Source: DASSFG01 sp035547915
GTDB taxonomy: Bacteria; Planctomycetota; Planctomycetia; Pirellulales; JAICIG01
NCBI GenBank assembly: GCA_035547915.1
Contig: DASZTS010000041.1
Location: 1-62,133 of the forward strand
DNA: 62,133 nt
Direction of reading: 5' to 3'
Made by a program: the position numbers and the translations under genes. Below, one piece after another: positions 28,984-37,786 of the stretch. The first letter of the stretch is position 1. Each line of letters starts with the position of its first letter. The notes under the pieces are model-generated. The model saw only the letters and a list, made by a program, of their open reading frames with translations. It was not told the DNA's origin and ran no database searches.

Positions 28984-31900
28984 TTAGCTCGTGACCGGGC
29001 GGTTAGGGTTGGTGTAGTACTGGTCGGTCGAGAGCAATTGCAATTCGATATCGTCCCAACCGCCGCCTGCGGCCAACTCGGCGAAGAACTGGTCGTTGCC
29101 CTGCGGCTGGCTGTCAAACGGACCCTGTAGATAGAGATTCTCCCAGCCGTTGCCCGTCACCACCGCCAAGTCGTACGCACCTGCCTCAACGCCGCTGCCC
29201 GGCGGAGGCAACGGATTGGTCGCCGTGCCGCCCGGCGCCGGATAGAAGCTGTCGAGCAGCTTGTGCGCGGCTTCGGGTGAACTGAGGAAGGCCTGCACGA
29301 TGGCGTCGCGGTTGTTCGGCGCGGCCTCAACCAAGCCTGTCCAGAAATCGACGCCTCCTGAGTCGCCGACCCGGCCGAACAGATCCTGGTACAGAGCGTT
29401 TACGAACCCTTGAGCCGTTCCGCCTGCGTCGAGATAGAATTCGTCGGACCCGACGATCCCTGCCAGCACGAACTTTTCGTCGGCGCTGCCGTTGTGACCG
29501 CCCGGCGTGCCGGGATTGCCCATTTGGCCCGTCCAGAACGCCAAGCCGTTTGCGTCCGGAGCGCGACCGAGGAAGACTTCGTACAAGGTCGTCACATAGT
29601 GCTCCTTGTACTCCTGCGAGTTCATGAACGCCTGGATCACCGCCTGGCGGCCGGCCGCGGTGTCGTTCTGCTGCAAGACCCCAACCCAATATGCCTCGCC
29701 GTTGGCATCTGGTTCGCGCCCCAATAGCTCGCGATAGAGGTTCTGGACAAAGGTTTGAATCGTGCCATCACCCGGTACGCCGGCCAGGTAGCCGAAGGGC
29801 GAGCTTTGAACGACCGCGGCGGAGACCGTCAACGTGAAGGATTGCACAAAGTCCGGCGACACACCGTTGTGCGCCGTGATAGTGATATCGTAGACGCCCG
29901 CGGTGCCTGCCGGCGGCGTTCCGCTCAGCGTGGCCGTGCCGTCGCCGTTGTCGACGAAGGTCACGTTCGTCGGCAACGTTCCGCTCTCGGTGAGCGTGAT
30001 CGGAGCCGTGCCTGTCGCCGTTACCGTGAAGGTGCCGAACGAACCTTCGGCAAAATCAGTGGAATTGGCGCTGGTGATGGTCGGCGCCACGGCGGCTGTG
30101 ACGGCGGTGGTATCCGTCGCGTTGGCGTTACCACTGTTCGTCACGCCGGCGGGCAGGGTGACATCGGCGGTGTTCGACAGACTACCAGTGGCCGACGCGG
30201 CAACCGTACCCGTCACGACATAGGTGATGCTGCTACCTGCGGGCAAATTGACCGTATCGCTGATGTTGCCGCTGCCGCTGGAAGTGAAGCCGGTCGCGCC
30301 GCCCGTCGCAGTGGCGGTAAATGTCGCGCCCGTGAAATCGGTAGGCAACACGTCGGCAAGGGCCGCCCCGGTCAAGTCGCTGGGGCCGGTGTTGCTCACC
30401 ACGATGGTATAGGTCATCGATGATCCTGCCACGACCGAGCCGGTGGTACTGGTCGTCGAATCGCCACCCTTGTCGTCTTTCTTGCTGACGGTCAGGTCGA
30501 CCGACGTTGTCACCGTGTCGTTGTCGGTGGCACTCGCGTTGCCAGTGTTGTTTACGCCGGCTGGAAGGCCCACGTTGGCGGTGTTGGCAAGGGTGCCGGT
30601 CGCGGAGGACGCCACCGTGCCCGTGATCACATACGTGATGCTGCTACCTGCGGGCAGATTGACCGTATCGCTGATGTTCCCGCTGCCGCTGGCGGTGAAG
30701 CCCGTGGCGCCGCCCGTCGCAGTGGCAGTAAAGCTCCCGCCGGTGAAGTCGCTGGGGAGGGCATCGGTGATCGACGCCCCAGTAACATCGCTGGGGCCGG
30801 TGTTGCTCACCACGACGGTGTAAGTCAGCGAGGTGCCTGCTACGACCGAGCCGGTGGTGTTGGTCGTCGAGTTGCCACCCTTGTCGTCTGTCTTGCTGAT
30901 GGTGATGTCCGCCGAAGATGTCACCGTGTCGTTGTCGGTGGCACTGGCGTTGCCGGTGTTGTTTACGCCGGCTGGCAGGCCCACGTTAGCCGTGTTGGCA
31001 AGAGTACCGGTTGCGGAGGCCGCCACCGTGCCCGTGATCACATACGTGATGCTGCTGCCCGCGGGCAGATCGACCGTATCGCTGATATTGCCGCTGCCGC
31101 TGGCGGTGAAGCCTGTCGCGCCGCCCGTCGCAGTGGCAGTAAAGCTCCCGCCGGTGAAGTCGCTGGGGAGGGCATCGGTGATCGACGCCGCCGTAACGTC
31201 GCTGGGGCCGGTGTTGCTGACGACGACGGTGTAAGTCAGCGGGGTGCCCGCTACGACCGAGCCGGTGGCGTTGGTCGTCGAATTGCCGCCCTTGTCGTCG
31301 GTCTTGCTGACGGTGATGTCAGCCGAGGGTGTCAGATTATCGGTGTCCGTCGCGGTGTTGTTCGCCGTATTGATGTCGGTAGAACCGGCGGGTGCGGTTA
31401 CGGTCGCCGTGTTCGAGAGGGTGCCGACGGCCGACGACGCGACGGTGCCGGTCACGGTATAGATGATCGTGCTGCCCGCGGGCAGATTGACGGTGTCGCT
31501 GATGTCGCCGTTGCCGTTGGCGGTGAAGCCGCTGGCGCCGCCCGTCGCGGTAGCGGTGAAGCTCGCGCCGGTGAAGCCGGTGGGGAAGGTGTCGGCAACC
31601 GAGGCACCAGACACGTCGCTAAGGCCGACGTTGCTGACGGTGATGGTATAGGTCAGCGCCGTACCTGGCGTGACGCTGCCACTCGTGGCAATGATGGAGT
31701 TGCCGCCCTGATCATCGACCTTGGTAATCGAGAGGTCGACCGGCACGGTCTCGGTCAGATTATCGCTGGCCGTGTTGTTCGGATTCGTGTTGGTCACACC
31801 GGCCGGCGCGGTGATCGTCGCGGTGTTGTCGAGCGGACCCGAGGCCGCCGGATCGGCAGTGCCCGACACGATATAGGTGATGGTACTTCCGGCCGGCAGG

Positions 31901-34900
31901 TTGACGGTATCGCTGATGTTGCCACTGCCCACCGAGCTAAAGCCGCTGGCGCCGCCCGTGGCGGTGGCGGTGTAGGTCGCCCCGAGGAAATTTGCGGGGA
32001 AGGCATCGGTGACCAAAGCGCCGCTCACGTCACTGGGGCCGGTGTTTCCGACCGTGATCGTGTATTGGAACGTGGTGCCCTGGGTCACATCGGGATGGTT
32101 CGGAGAGTTGTCGGTCTTGCTGATCGTAAGATCGACTGTGGGCGTCAGCGTGTCGCTATCGGTGGCAGTATTATTGGCTGTGTTATTGTCGAAAACGCCT
32201 GCGGGAGCGGTCACGGTCGCCGTGTTCGACAGTGTGCCGGTCGCCGCCGAGCCGATCGTTCCCGAAACGACGTACGTGATCGTGCTGCCGACCGGCATAT
32301 CGACGGTGTCGTGGATGTCGCCACTTCCGCTGGCCGTGAAGCCGCTGGCGCCGCCCGTTTGTGTGGCGGTGTAGCTGGCGCCGGTGAAATCTGCGGGCAA
32401 CGTATCATCGACCGTGGCCCCCGTGACGTCATCTAGTCCGGTGTTCGTGACGACAATCGTATAGGTCAGGCTCGTTCCGGGAACGGCGCTGCCCGTCGCG
32501 GCCGTGGACGAATCGCCGCCGTGGTCATCGGATTTGGCGATCGACAGGTCGGCGACATTCGCCAAGGTTTCGATATCGCTGAACTGCACCGGCATGGCAT
32601 TGGTAAAGCTCCATGTACCAAAGTAGCCGCTGACCGGATCGAGAGAATTCGTCAGGCTGGCGCCGGTGGTGCCCGCCAGGTTCACATTCAACGTGTCGCC
32701 CGGTGTGGCCGGCGGCGTGGGCAATCCGCCGTCGACGGAAATCGTGGTGGTCGCCCCGGGAGTGACGTCGAACGTGTCGCTCCCGTCGCTACCCGTCACA
32801 TTCAGGTTGGTTACGCCGGAATAGTTGATGGCGTCGTCCGTGCCACGTTGAATCGAGCTGCCCGTGATCGTGTCGGTTGCACCGGTGCTGCCGGTAAGTG
32901 GCGTATCGTTGACGGTGGTAATGTTGGTGAGCGTACCACCCGCCACTGTGTTGCCGGTCAGAGTCAGGTCGGAGAGATTGAGTGCGGAAAGATTGCTGGC
33001 GACGATGCCGGTCGCCGCGCCGGTGACTTCGAGATCTCCGACGGTCACGTCGGTGGCCGGAGCGCCGATCGTAATGCCGTCGCCGCCTGCGGGACTGATA
33101 ATCGCCGTCGGTGGCAAGGCCGTTGTGCCGGTCAGCGTCATGCCGGTCAACGTGATGTCCTTGTCGATGATGACATTCTCGGCGTAGGTGCCCGGCAACA
33201 CGTTGGTCGTTCCACCGACATCGACGGCGTTCACGCCGTCTTGCACCGTGGTAAAAGTATTGAAACCGAAAGCGATCGGCCCGGGCGTACCGTCGGGCGT
33301 GGTGAGCGGGTTGGAGAACCGATCGGGTGAGCCCCAGTTGCTGTTGACGAAATCGACGGGCATCGGGCCGAAGGCAACGACCGCATCGAGATCGCTGGCC
33401 GCGCCTGTCGGCCGGCTAGCGCCGGTGGCCTGCGTCGAGAGCTCGTTCAAGCCACGGATGCCGGTAAAGCCGTCGATCGTGTTGTTGGTGCTCCAGTTGA
33501 TCGTGATAACATCGCCCGGCGCAGCGTTGTCGATCCTGTTCTGCAGGAAGATGCCGTTGGCATCGCCCACTCGCGTGAGCACGTTGTTCGTGAAGGTGAA
33601 CTGGTCGCCCGGCGCATCGCCGTTGTGCGTGCCGACCCAGTAGACGTATTTCACGTCGGTAAACGTGTTGCTGTCGATCGACATGTTGCTGGTCTGCGAG
33701 CTGAGCTGCAGACCGTTATCGAGCAGACGTTGTCCCTGAATGCCCAGGAATTGGTTTTGCGAAATGGTGATGTGGCTGGCGTTGTCGTCGTTGTGACCGT
33801 TCTCCCAGACGCCGGTTATCACTTCGGTGCTACCCACGGCCGAGGGCAGAAGCTGGAAGATGTTGTGGTCGATCGACAGGCCGTTGTAGCCGGTGCCGCC
33901 CGTGGTGCCGTCTTGGAAGCCGTAGGAGAACGCGCCGTTGCCCGTGGTGCGCGTGCCGTCGCCCATGAAGTCGATCGTATTGCCGGTCATCGTCTGGTTC
34001 TGCCCGTTCCAGAAGTAGACGGCGATGCTCTGAAATCCATCGGCCTGGTTGTTGTCGCTGTCGCCCGCGAGGGTGATGGTATTGTTTTTAACGAGGGTGC
34101 CGTTGAACGTGCCGCCGTTGTTCCAACCGAGGAAGACGCCCGACTCGAAGTCGTTGATCGCCAGATTGGAGATCGTGAGGTTGGTGTTTCCCGTGGCGCC
34201 GGCACCCTCGACGGCCGAGAACACGAAGGCGTTATAGGCAGCGTCGGTCGAGTCGCCCACGCCGGTAATCGTGGCGTTCTGTGCGGAACTGGTAATGGTG
34301 AGGTTACTGACTCCGTCGGGCAAGGCGATCCCGCGAATGTCGGCCGTCGGGGCCGTGTTGGTGCTGGCGGCGTAGGCTGCCGACGAGTTCGTCGTGGTCC
34401 AATCAAACGGTCCTGACAGGTCGATCGTCTGTCCCGAGGCGGCCGCCCCGATGGCGTTCTGCAACAACGTAAAATCGTTCACCGCGGGGCTCACATCGCC
34501 CAGAGACGCCACGGGCACCGTAGTGGGCAATTGGAAGCCGGGTGCGGTCGAATCGGCATCGGTGCCGTAGATCAGCCAGGGCGCGAAGGTGATCTGGCTG
34601 TTCGGGTCGACAATCGTCTGGCCGAGGCCGCCGACGTTGCTGGCGATGGTCGGGCCGGAGACGTCGCCCCACCAGTCCTTGCTCGCGTCGAGCGTGCCGG
34701 TGTAGGCGCCGGCGTCGATCGCGAAGGCGCCACTCGCGCCCGTGTAACCCGAGACCGAGTTGTAATTGAAGCTGATGTTGGTGGCATTGGGCGAACCTGT
34801 CCCGTCATTGCTGATGCGCAATGCGTAGCCGGCGCCATTTTCCATCAGGTTATTGGTGATCGCCACTCCATTGTCACCTTCGAAGAGGCGAATGTCGGCG

Positions 34901-35733
34901 GTCGCGTTGTTGGTCGAATTGCTGAAGGTATTGCTGGTGATCGTCGACGACGTCAGGTTGAAGGCCACGAGGCCGCGGGCGTTGGCGTCGAAGACGTTGT
35001 TGGAAATCGCGATATCGGTGGCCGGCTTGGTGGCGTCGGTGGTCGAAAAGTCGATGCCGGAGTCGCCGGTGTTGCCCGCGAAGGTGTTGCTGTCGATCTT
35101 CACCGAGGTCAGCGAACCGCCGGCGACAAACTGGTCGGAATAGATGCCGGCCCCGCTGCCTGGTCCCGCTTCGTTGTTGTTTTGAATCAGGTTGTGTTGC
35201 ACCAATCCCGGCGCAGCGCTCGACGCGTTCGCCAGTCCCAACCCGATGATGTTGTCCTGAATGATGTTATTCAGGATTTGCGTGCCCGACGTGCCGCCGG
35301 CTTCCAAAATGCCGTAGCCAAAGTCATTGGAGTTTGTCGCTCCTTCGACGGTGAAACCGTCGATCGTTACGTCGCTGGCGGTGATGTAGAACGGCGTGTC
35401 GCCATTGTTGCCGACGCCGGTAACGACGCTTTCATTGACCGGATTACGCGTTTGGGCGTCGACGCCGTGTTGTGCGCCTTCGAGAATGATCGACTTGTTG
35501 ATGGTGACATTCTCGGCATACGTTCCCGGGTCGGCCAGGAGGGTGTCGCCGGGGTTCGCACCATTGACGGCTGCCTGAATCGTGGCGTACGCGGTGTTGG
35601 TCGTCAGATCGGTGACCGCCAGCAACAGCCGGTTTTCGAGCATCTCCAATTTCGCCAGAGGCCGTTCCATGCGCTTGTTCAGGGCGCTACGGCGAGAAGG
35701 GGAGCGGCGGGGGCGGCGAAATCGTTGAGTCAT
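28984..35733 (-). CDS. Giant secreted beta-helix protein with six DUF11 repeats and DUF4214 C-terminus
   Basis: 2,249 residues from ATG 35733, chosen because AGAGAGG lies at good distance; a GTG 17 codons upstream (35784) also keeps the frame. An Arg-rich start leads to the LEPR-XLL-type export motif LEMLENRLLLAV (about 29-40). Right-handed parallel beta-helix modules follow (DUF1565/NosD-like, TIQAAVNGANPGDTLLADPG at ~50 and a second start at ~820), with many Asn-ladder turns. Six DUF11 repeats span about 1,055-1,880. A putative Ig-like domain comes next, then DUF4214 (about 1,988-2,165) with LYRELLGREPDANGEAYW, and a tail with a further partial DUF4214-like piece. Likely an exported surface protein or adhesin. 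It shares its DUF4214 end with the first giant protein, possibly a common export or anchoring signal. Confidence 0.9.
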   Translation of the reverse strand: MTQRFRRPRRSPSRRSALNKRMERPLAKLEMLENRLLLAVTDLTTNTAYATIQAAVNGANPGDTLLADPGTYAENVTINKSIILEGAQHGVDAQTRNPVNESVVTGVGNNGDTPFYITASDVTIDGFTVEGATNSNDFGYGILEAGGTSGTQILNNIIQDNIIGLGLANASSAAPGLVQHNLIQNNNEAGPGSGAGIYSDQFVAGGSLTSVKIDSNTFAGNTGDSGIDFSTTDATKPATDIAISNNVFDANARGLVAFNLTSSTITSNTFSNSTNNATADIRLFEGDNGVAITNNLMENGAGYALRISNDGTGSPNATNISFNYNSVSGYTGASGAFAIDAGAYTGTLDASKDWWGDVSGPTIASNVGGLGQTIVDPNSQITFAPWLIYGTDADSTAPGFQLPTTVPVASLGDVSPAVNDFTLLQNAIGAAASGQTIDLSGPFDWTTTNSSAAYAASTNTAPTADIRGIALPDGVSNLTITSSAQNATITGVGDSTDAAYNAFVFSAVEGAGATGNTNLTISNLAINDFESGVFLGWNNGGTFNGTLVKNNTITLAGDSDNNQADGFQSIAVYFWNGQNQTMTGNTIDFMGDGTRTTGNGAFSYGFQDGTTGGTGYNGLSIDHNIFQLLPSAVGSTEVITGVWENGHNDDNASHITISQNQFLGIQGQRLLDNGLQLSSQTSNMSIDSNTFTDVKYVYWVGTHNGDAPGDQFTFTNNVLTRVGDANGIFLQNRIDNAAPGDVITINWSTNNTIDGFTGIRGLNELSTQATGASRPTGAASDLDAVVAFGPMPVDFVNSNWGSPDRFSNPLTTPDGTPGPIAFGFNTFTTVQDGVNAVDVGGTTNVLPGTYAENVIIDKDITLTGMTLTGTTALPPTAIISPAGGDGITIGAPATDVTVGDLEVTGAATGIVASNLSALNLSDLTLTGNTVAGGTLTNITTVNDTPLTGSTGATDTITGSSIQRGTDDAINYSGVTNLNVTGSDGSDTFDVTPGATTTISVDGGLPTPPATPGDTLNVNLAGTTGASLTNSLDPVSGYFGTWSFTNAMPVQFSDIETLANVADLSIAKSDDHGGDSSTAATGSAVPGTSLTYTIVVTNTGLDDVTGATVDDTLPADFTGASYTATQTGGASGFTASGSGDIHDTVDMPVGSTITYVVSGTIGSAATGTLSNTATVTAPAGVFDNNTANNTATDSDTLTPTVDLTISKTDNSPNHPDVTQGTTFQYTITVGNTGPSDVSGALVTDAFPANFLGATYTATATGGASGFSSVGSGNISDTVNLPAGSTITYIVSGTADPAASGPLDNTATITAPAGVTNTNPNNTASDNLTETVPVDLSITKVDDQGGNSIIATSGSVTPGTALTYTITVSNVGLSDVSGASVADTFPTGFTGASFTATATGGASGFTANGNGDISDTVNLPAGSTIIYTVTGTVASSAVGTLSNTATVTAPAGSTDINTANNTATDTDNLTPSADITVSKTDDKGGNSTTNATGSVVAGTPLTYTVVVSNTGPSDVTAASITDALPSDFTGGSFTATATGGATGFTASGSGNISDTVDLPAGSSITYVITGTVAASATGTLANTANVGLPAGVNNTGNASATDNDTVTSSADITISKTDDKGGNSTTNTTGSVVAGTSLTYTVVVSNTGPSDVTGASITDALPSDFTGGSFTATATGGATGFTASGSGNISDTVNLPAGSSITYVITGTVASSATGTLANTANVGLPAGVNNTGNASATDNDTVTTSVDLTVSKKDDKGGDSTTSTTGSVVAGSSMTYTIVVSNTGPSDLTGAALADVLPTDFTGATFTATATGGATGFTSSGSGNISDTVNLPAGSSITYVVTGTVAASATGSLSNTADVTLPAGVTNSGNANATDTTAVTAAVAPTITSANSTDFAEGSFGTFTVTATGTAPITLTESGTLPTNVTFVDNGDGTATLSGTPPAGTAGVYDITITAHNGVSPDFVQSFTLTVSAAVVQSSPFGYLAGVPGDGTIQTFVQNLYRELLGREPDANGEAYWVGVLQQNDTAAGRQAVIQAFMNSQEYKEHYVTTLYEVFLGRAPDANGLAFWTGQMGNPGTPGGHNGSADEKFVLAGIVGSDEFYLDAGGTAQGFVNALYQDLFGRVGDSGGVDFWTGLVEAAPNNRDAIVQAFLSSPEAAHKLLDSFYPAPGGTATNPLPPPGSGVEAGAYDLAVVTGNGWENLYLQGPFDSQPQGNDQFFAELAAGGGWDDIELQLLSTDQYYTNPNRPVTS
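30095..32557 (-). repeat. Six tandem ~411-bp repeats encoding DUF11 domains
   Basis: Each unit encodes about 137 residues with the pattern SKTDDKGGNST, TYTVVVSNTGPSDVT, DFTGGSFTATATGG, VNLPAGSSITYV. The last three units (nearest the C-terminus) are close to identical at DNA level; for example the ATACGTGATGCTGCT stretch recurs at 30631 and 31042, exactly 411 bp apart. High identity suggests recent expansion or conversion. The antisense strand gives spurious open frames for the same reason. Confidence 0.88.
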
Positions 35734-36293
35734 GGCAATAACCTCTCTTGGGTCTGTCGATGCGTGGCGAGTCGAGTTTTTCACACCAGCCCAGGTGCCG
35801 ATCTGGCGCTGACGACGTTACTCGCTTGCACGATTCAAACAAAAAACGCCACCTCAGCGCGCAACGTTAGCGCATCTGTGCAGCACATGAGAGATGGCTG
35901 GTCGGCCGAACGTGACCGGCCTTAACCGCCACCGCACGGAACAGCCACTTCGCGGGCTGTTGAATCGATCTGGGCAAGCAAGTTAGTAGTTACAGCATGC
36001 TCACGGAGTGCATTTTTGGCAAGAGGCTCTTTTTGACCATCTAGCCCAAACCGCCCTTTAGCCAATTTCTGTCGATTTTGCCGCTCTCGGTTGATCGGCA
36101 TCGTCCGCAAAATCCTTATTATCAGCAAAATCGTTACGGTGCTGTGTCCTTCGGTCGAGATTCCGATCAAATAACCCGCCGCCGTGCGGTCGGAAATCTG
36201 CGAACGGGAGTTCCTGGCCGCAAGCGGTTGCAGGAAACCATTGGGCATCGGGCATGCGCGCCGGCGATAGCCGACTCTGCGGCTTGCCAGCCG
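35734..36293. other. Upstream region of the second giant gene
   Basis: 560 bp between the giant exoprotein start and the end of the lipoprotein gene. The part nearest the giant gene presumably holds its promoter, though no box is clear. Around 36085-36160 the sequence is lower in GC with repeated AAAATC(C/G)TTA-like stretches. No protein is recognised. Confidence 0.3.
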
Positions 36294-36965
36294 CTACCGT
36301 CCCGTTGCAGGAGGAATGTGTTTTTCGCCACTCGGCCGTTCGGTCTTTTCGGTCTTATACGTCTTTTCGAAGAGTGACTGTTGCACGAGCCAGACGTCAT
36401 CGAGAGTGGGGTCGTAAGGGTCGGCAACATCAGCCGTGACGACGTATCCGCCGGATGGTGAATAGAGGGGATGCTCCATGTCGTAATTTGGCCGGATGAA
36501 AAAACCGTCGAATTCCGGCGATTTTACCTGTGCTGCCCAGTTGCGGATGTCCGGCCTGGGCGCGAAAACCCGATACCTGCGTTTGCTGGCATCGAACGAG
36601 AATTGTGTCTCTTCCTCCCCCGTCTCGCTGTACTTCCTTTCGACCTTGGCTGGCTCTTGGAACCACGGCTCGCCCTCCACACCGACGCATAGCCAAAAAC
36701 CTTCGCGAGCAACTTCGATGGCGTGGTCGACGGTCTTGAATTCCTTGCCAATTTCATCCGCATCGAGATCCCTTACCGAAATGCACTCTGTTTTCCAGGC
36801 GCGCCGCCACGCGCGATTCGATCGAATCCATTTCAGCGTGTCTTCGTGGCTGAGTTTTCGGCTGTCGACGGCGACCTTCGGCTTTTCCACGCGGCATCCC
36901 AGTAAAAGGAACGGAATTGCAAGGCACAGTGCGAATCGGCAGGTCGCGGGCAAAGATTTGCGCAT
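36294..36965 (-). CDS. Putative lipoprotein, unknown function
   Basis: 223 residues. The N-terminus MRKSLPATCRFALCLAIPFLLLGC is a lipoprotein signal with an LLGC lipobox, so the mature protein should start at Cys24 and be membrane-anchored. The rest is soluble and charged, with an aromatic-rich C-terminal half (EGFWLCVGVEGEPWFQEP; FDGFFIRPNYDMEHPLY; DDVWLVQQSLFEKTYK). The FEKTY ending resembles PGDYG-like small domains, but I would not assign it on that. It stands alone, upstream of the second giant protein on the same strand with ~560 bp between them. Confidence 0.7.
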   Translation of the reverse strand: MRKSLPATCRFALCLAIPFLLLGCRVEKPKVAVDSRKLSHEDTLKWIRSNRAWRRAWKTECISVRDLDADEIGKEFKTVDHAIEVAREGFWLCVGVEGEPWFQEPAKVERKYSETGEEETQFSFDASKRRYRVFAPRPDIRNWAAQVKSPEFDGFFIRPNYDMEHPLYSPSGGYVVTADVADPYDPTLDDVWLVQQSLFEKTYKTEKTERPSGEKHIPPATGR

Positions 36966-36996
36966 GCCGCTAATCTATCGTATCCGCGCTAGGGGC

Positions 36997-37206
36997 CTAC
37001 GGGCGGCGGTAACCGCTGTCAGCGACCAACGGCGCCATTTGAACGTTCGTCAGCTCTACGTCCTCCATGCGCCAGAGCAACTCCTTTACGAAAAGATCAG
37101 GACGGTAAGAAATCATTGTACGCTTTTCTGCGATTTCCGCATCGATGAGGGAACCTCCGAGAGGAACGCCGATAATCGTGTTGGTTGCATCGTCAATTCC
37201 TGCTGT
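36997..37206 (-). pseudogene. C-terminal remnant of an unidentified gene, cut at repeat copy B
   Basis: Minus-strand frame of 69 codons without a plausible upstream start, ending in TAG at 36997-36999. It encodes protein-like sequence: IIGVPLGGSLIDAEIAEKR, YRPDLFVKELLWRMEDVEL, then a stretch ending VADSGYRRP. The frame is closed upstream by a TAA lying exactly at the end of the dispersed repeat (37207-37209). This looks like a gene tail left after insertion or rearrangement. The family is not recognised, and I saw no clear continuation beyond the repeat. Confidence 0.4.
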
Positions 37207-37313
37207 TTAGAGCAACCGACAAAACCGGATTTAGCTTCACAGCAATCGGCGTTTCACGGCCGATTCTGGCGCCCAAGGCGCTCGGACTTTCGGGTTCTGT
37301 CAGCCGCTCTTAG
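37206..37313 (-). repeat. Dispersed palindromic element, copy B
   Basis: 108 bp from TTTAGAGCAACCGAC to GTCAGCCGCTCTTAG. It aligns over its full length with the reverse complement of copy A, including the shared blocks GAGCAACCGACAAAACCGGA, ATCGGCGTTTCAC and TGTCAGCCGCTCTTAG. The inner stem AATCGGC (37244-37250) and GCCGATT (37259-37265) is 7 bp and lacks the T-runs seen in A. Confidence 0.85.
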
Positions 37314-37786
37314 CATTCGGCCTCGAACGTTTCCGCTGCCGATGATCGGCCTCCCTTTGGACTCCGATCGATACCCGTTCGGGTTGCGAATGATTCTAAT
37401 GCACGGATCTTGCCGGCAACATGCGTCCGATTGGCCCACTTACCTACGAATGCAGGAATCGGTGCGGCGCTACCGTTGGCTGGTTGGCGCCGCCGGCAAC
37501 GCTGCTTGCGGCGCGTCTGACCGGTACCTAGACTTGATTTGGTGTGGCGGAGGATCCGGCGGCGCGCCATGAGCCGTCGGTGCCGAGCGTGCCTGACGCC
37601 TGTCTACGCCACCCACCCGCCATCGTGAACACGTCCGAACCTTCGACGCGCCGGAAGGCGTGCGTCAGGGGTCGCCGAGAAACCGTCTCGTTGAAGCTAC
37701 GAAAAGCGAAATGGTCGACGGTTCTCGCAACCCGTGGCCGGCCGTATTTCAGCTCCGACACTTCACGCAACAACTGACAACCCGCC
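37314..37786. other. Intergenic region upstream of the first CxxCH gene
   Basis: About 470 bp with no recognisable gene. Short open frames occur on both strands, but their predicted products are low-complexity and lack starts or ribosome sites that I would trust. It presumably contains the promoter of the downstream haem-protein cluster. Confidence 0.3.

Noticed and set aside
29755..33643. Series of similar plus-strand open frames (about 60-270 codons) across the DUF11 region
   Set aside because: They repeat every ~411 bp because the sense-strand DUF11 units repeat; they are reverse-strand reading of the same repeats, not a gene family.
34531..35925. 464-codon plus-strand open frame antisense to the second giant gene
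   Set aside because: It is an antisense shadow of the beta-helix coding region. Its product is a low-complexity Val/Gly/Asp/Arg sequence with no family match, while the minus strand encodes a clear domain protein.
26571..37313. Copies A and B of the repeat as ends of one composite transposon carrying the second giant gene
   Set aside because: They are inverted relative to each other and ~10.6 kb apart, but other copies occur elsewhere in both orientations and no matching transposase is present, so a composite element is not supported.
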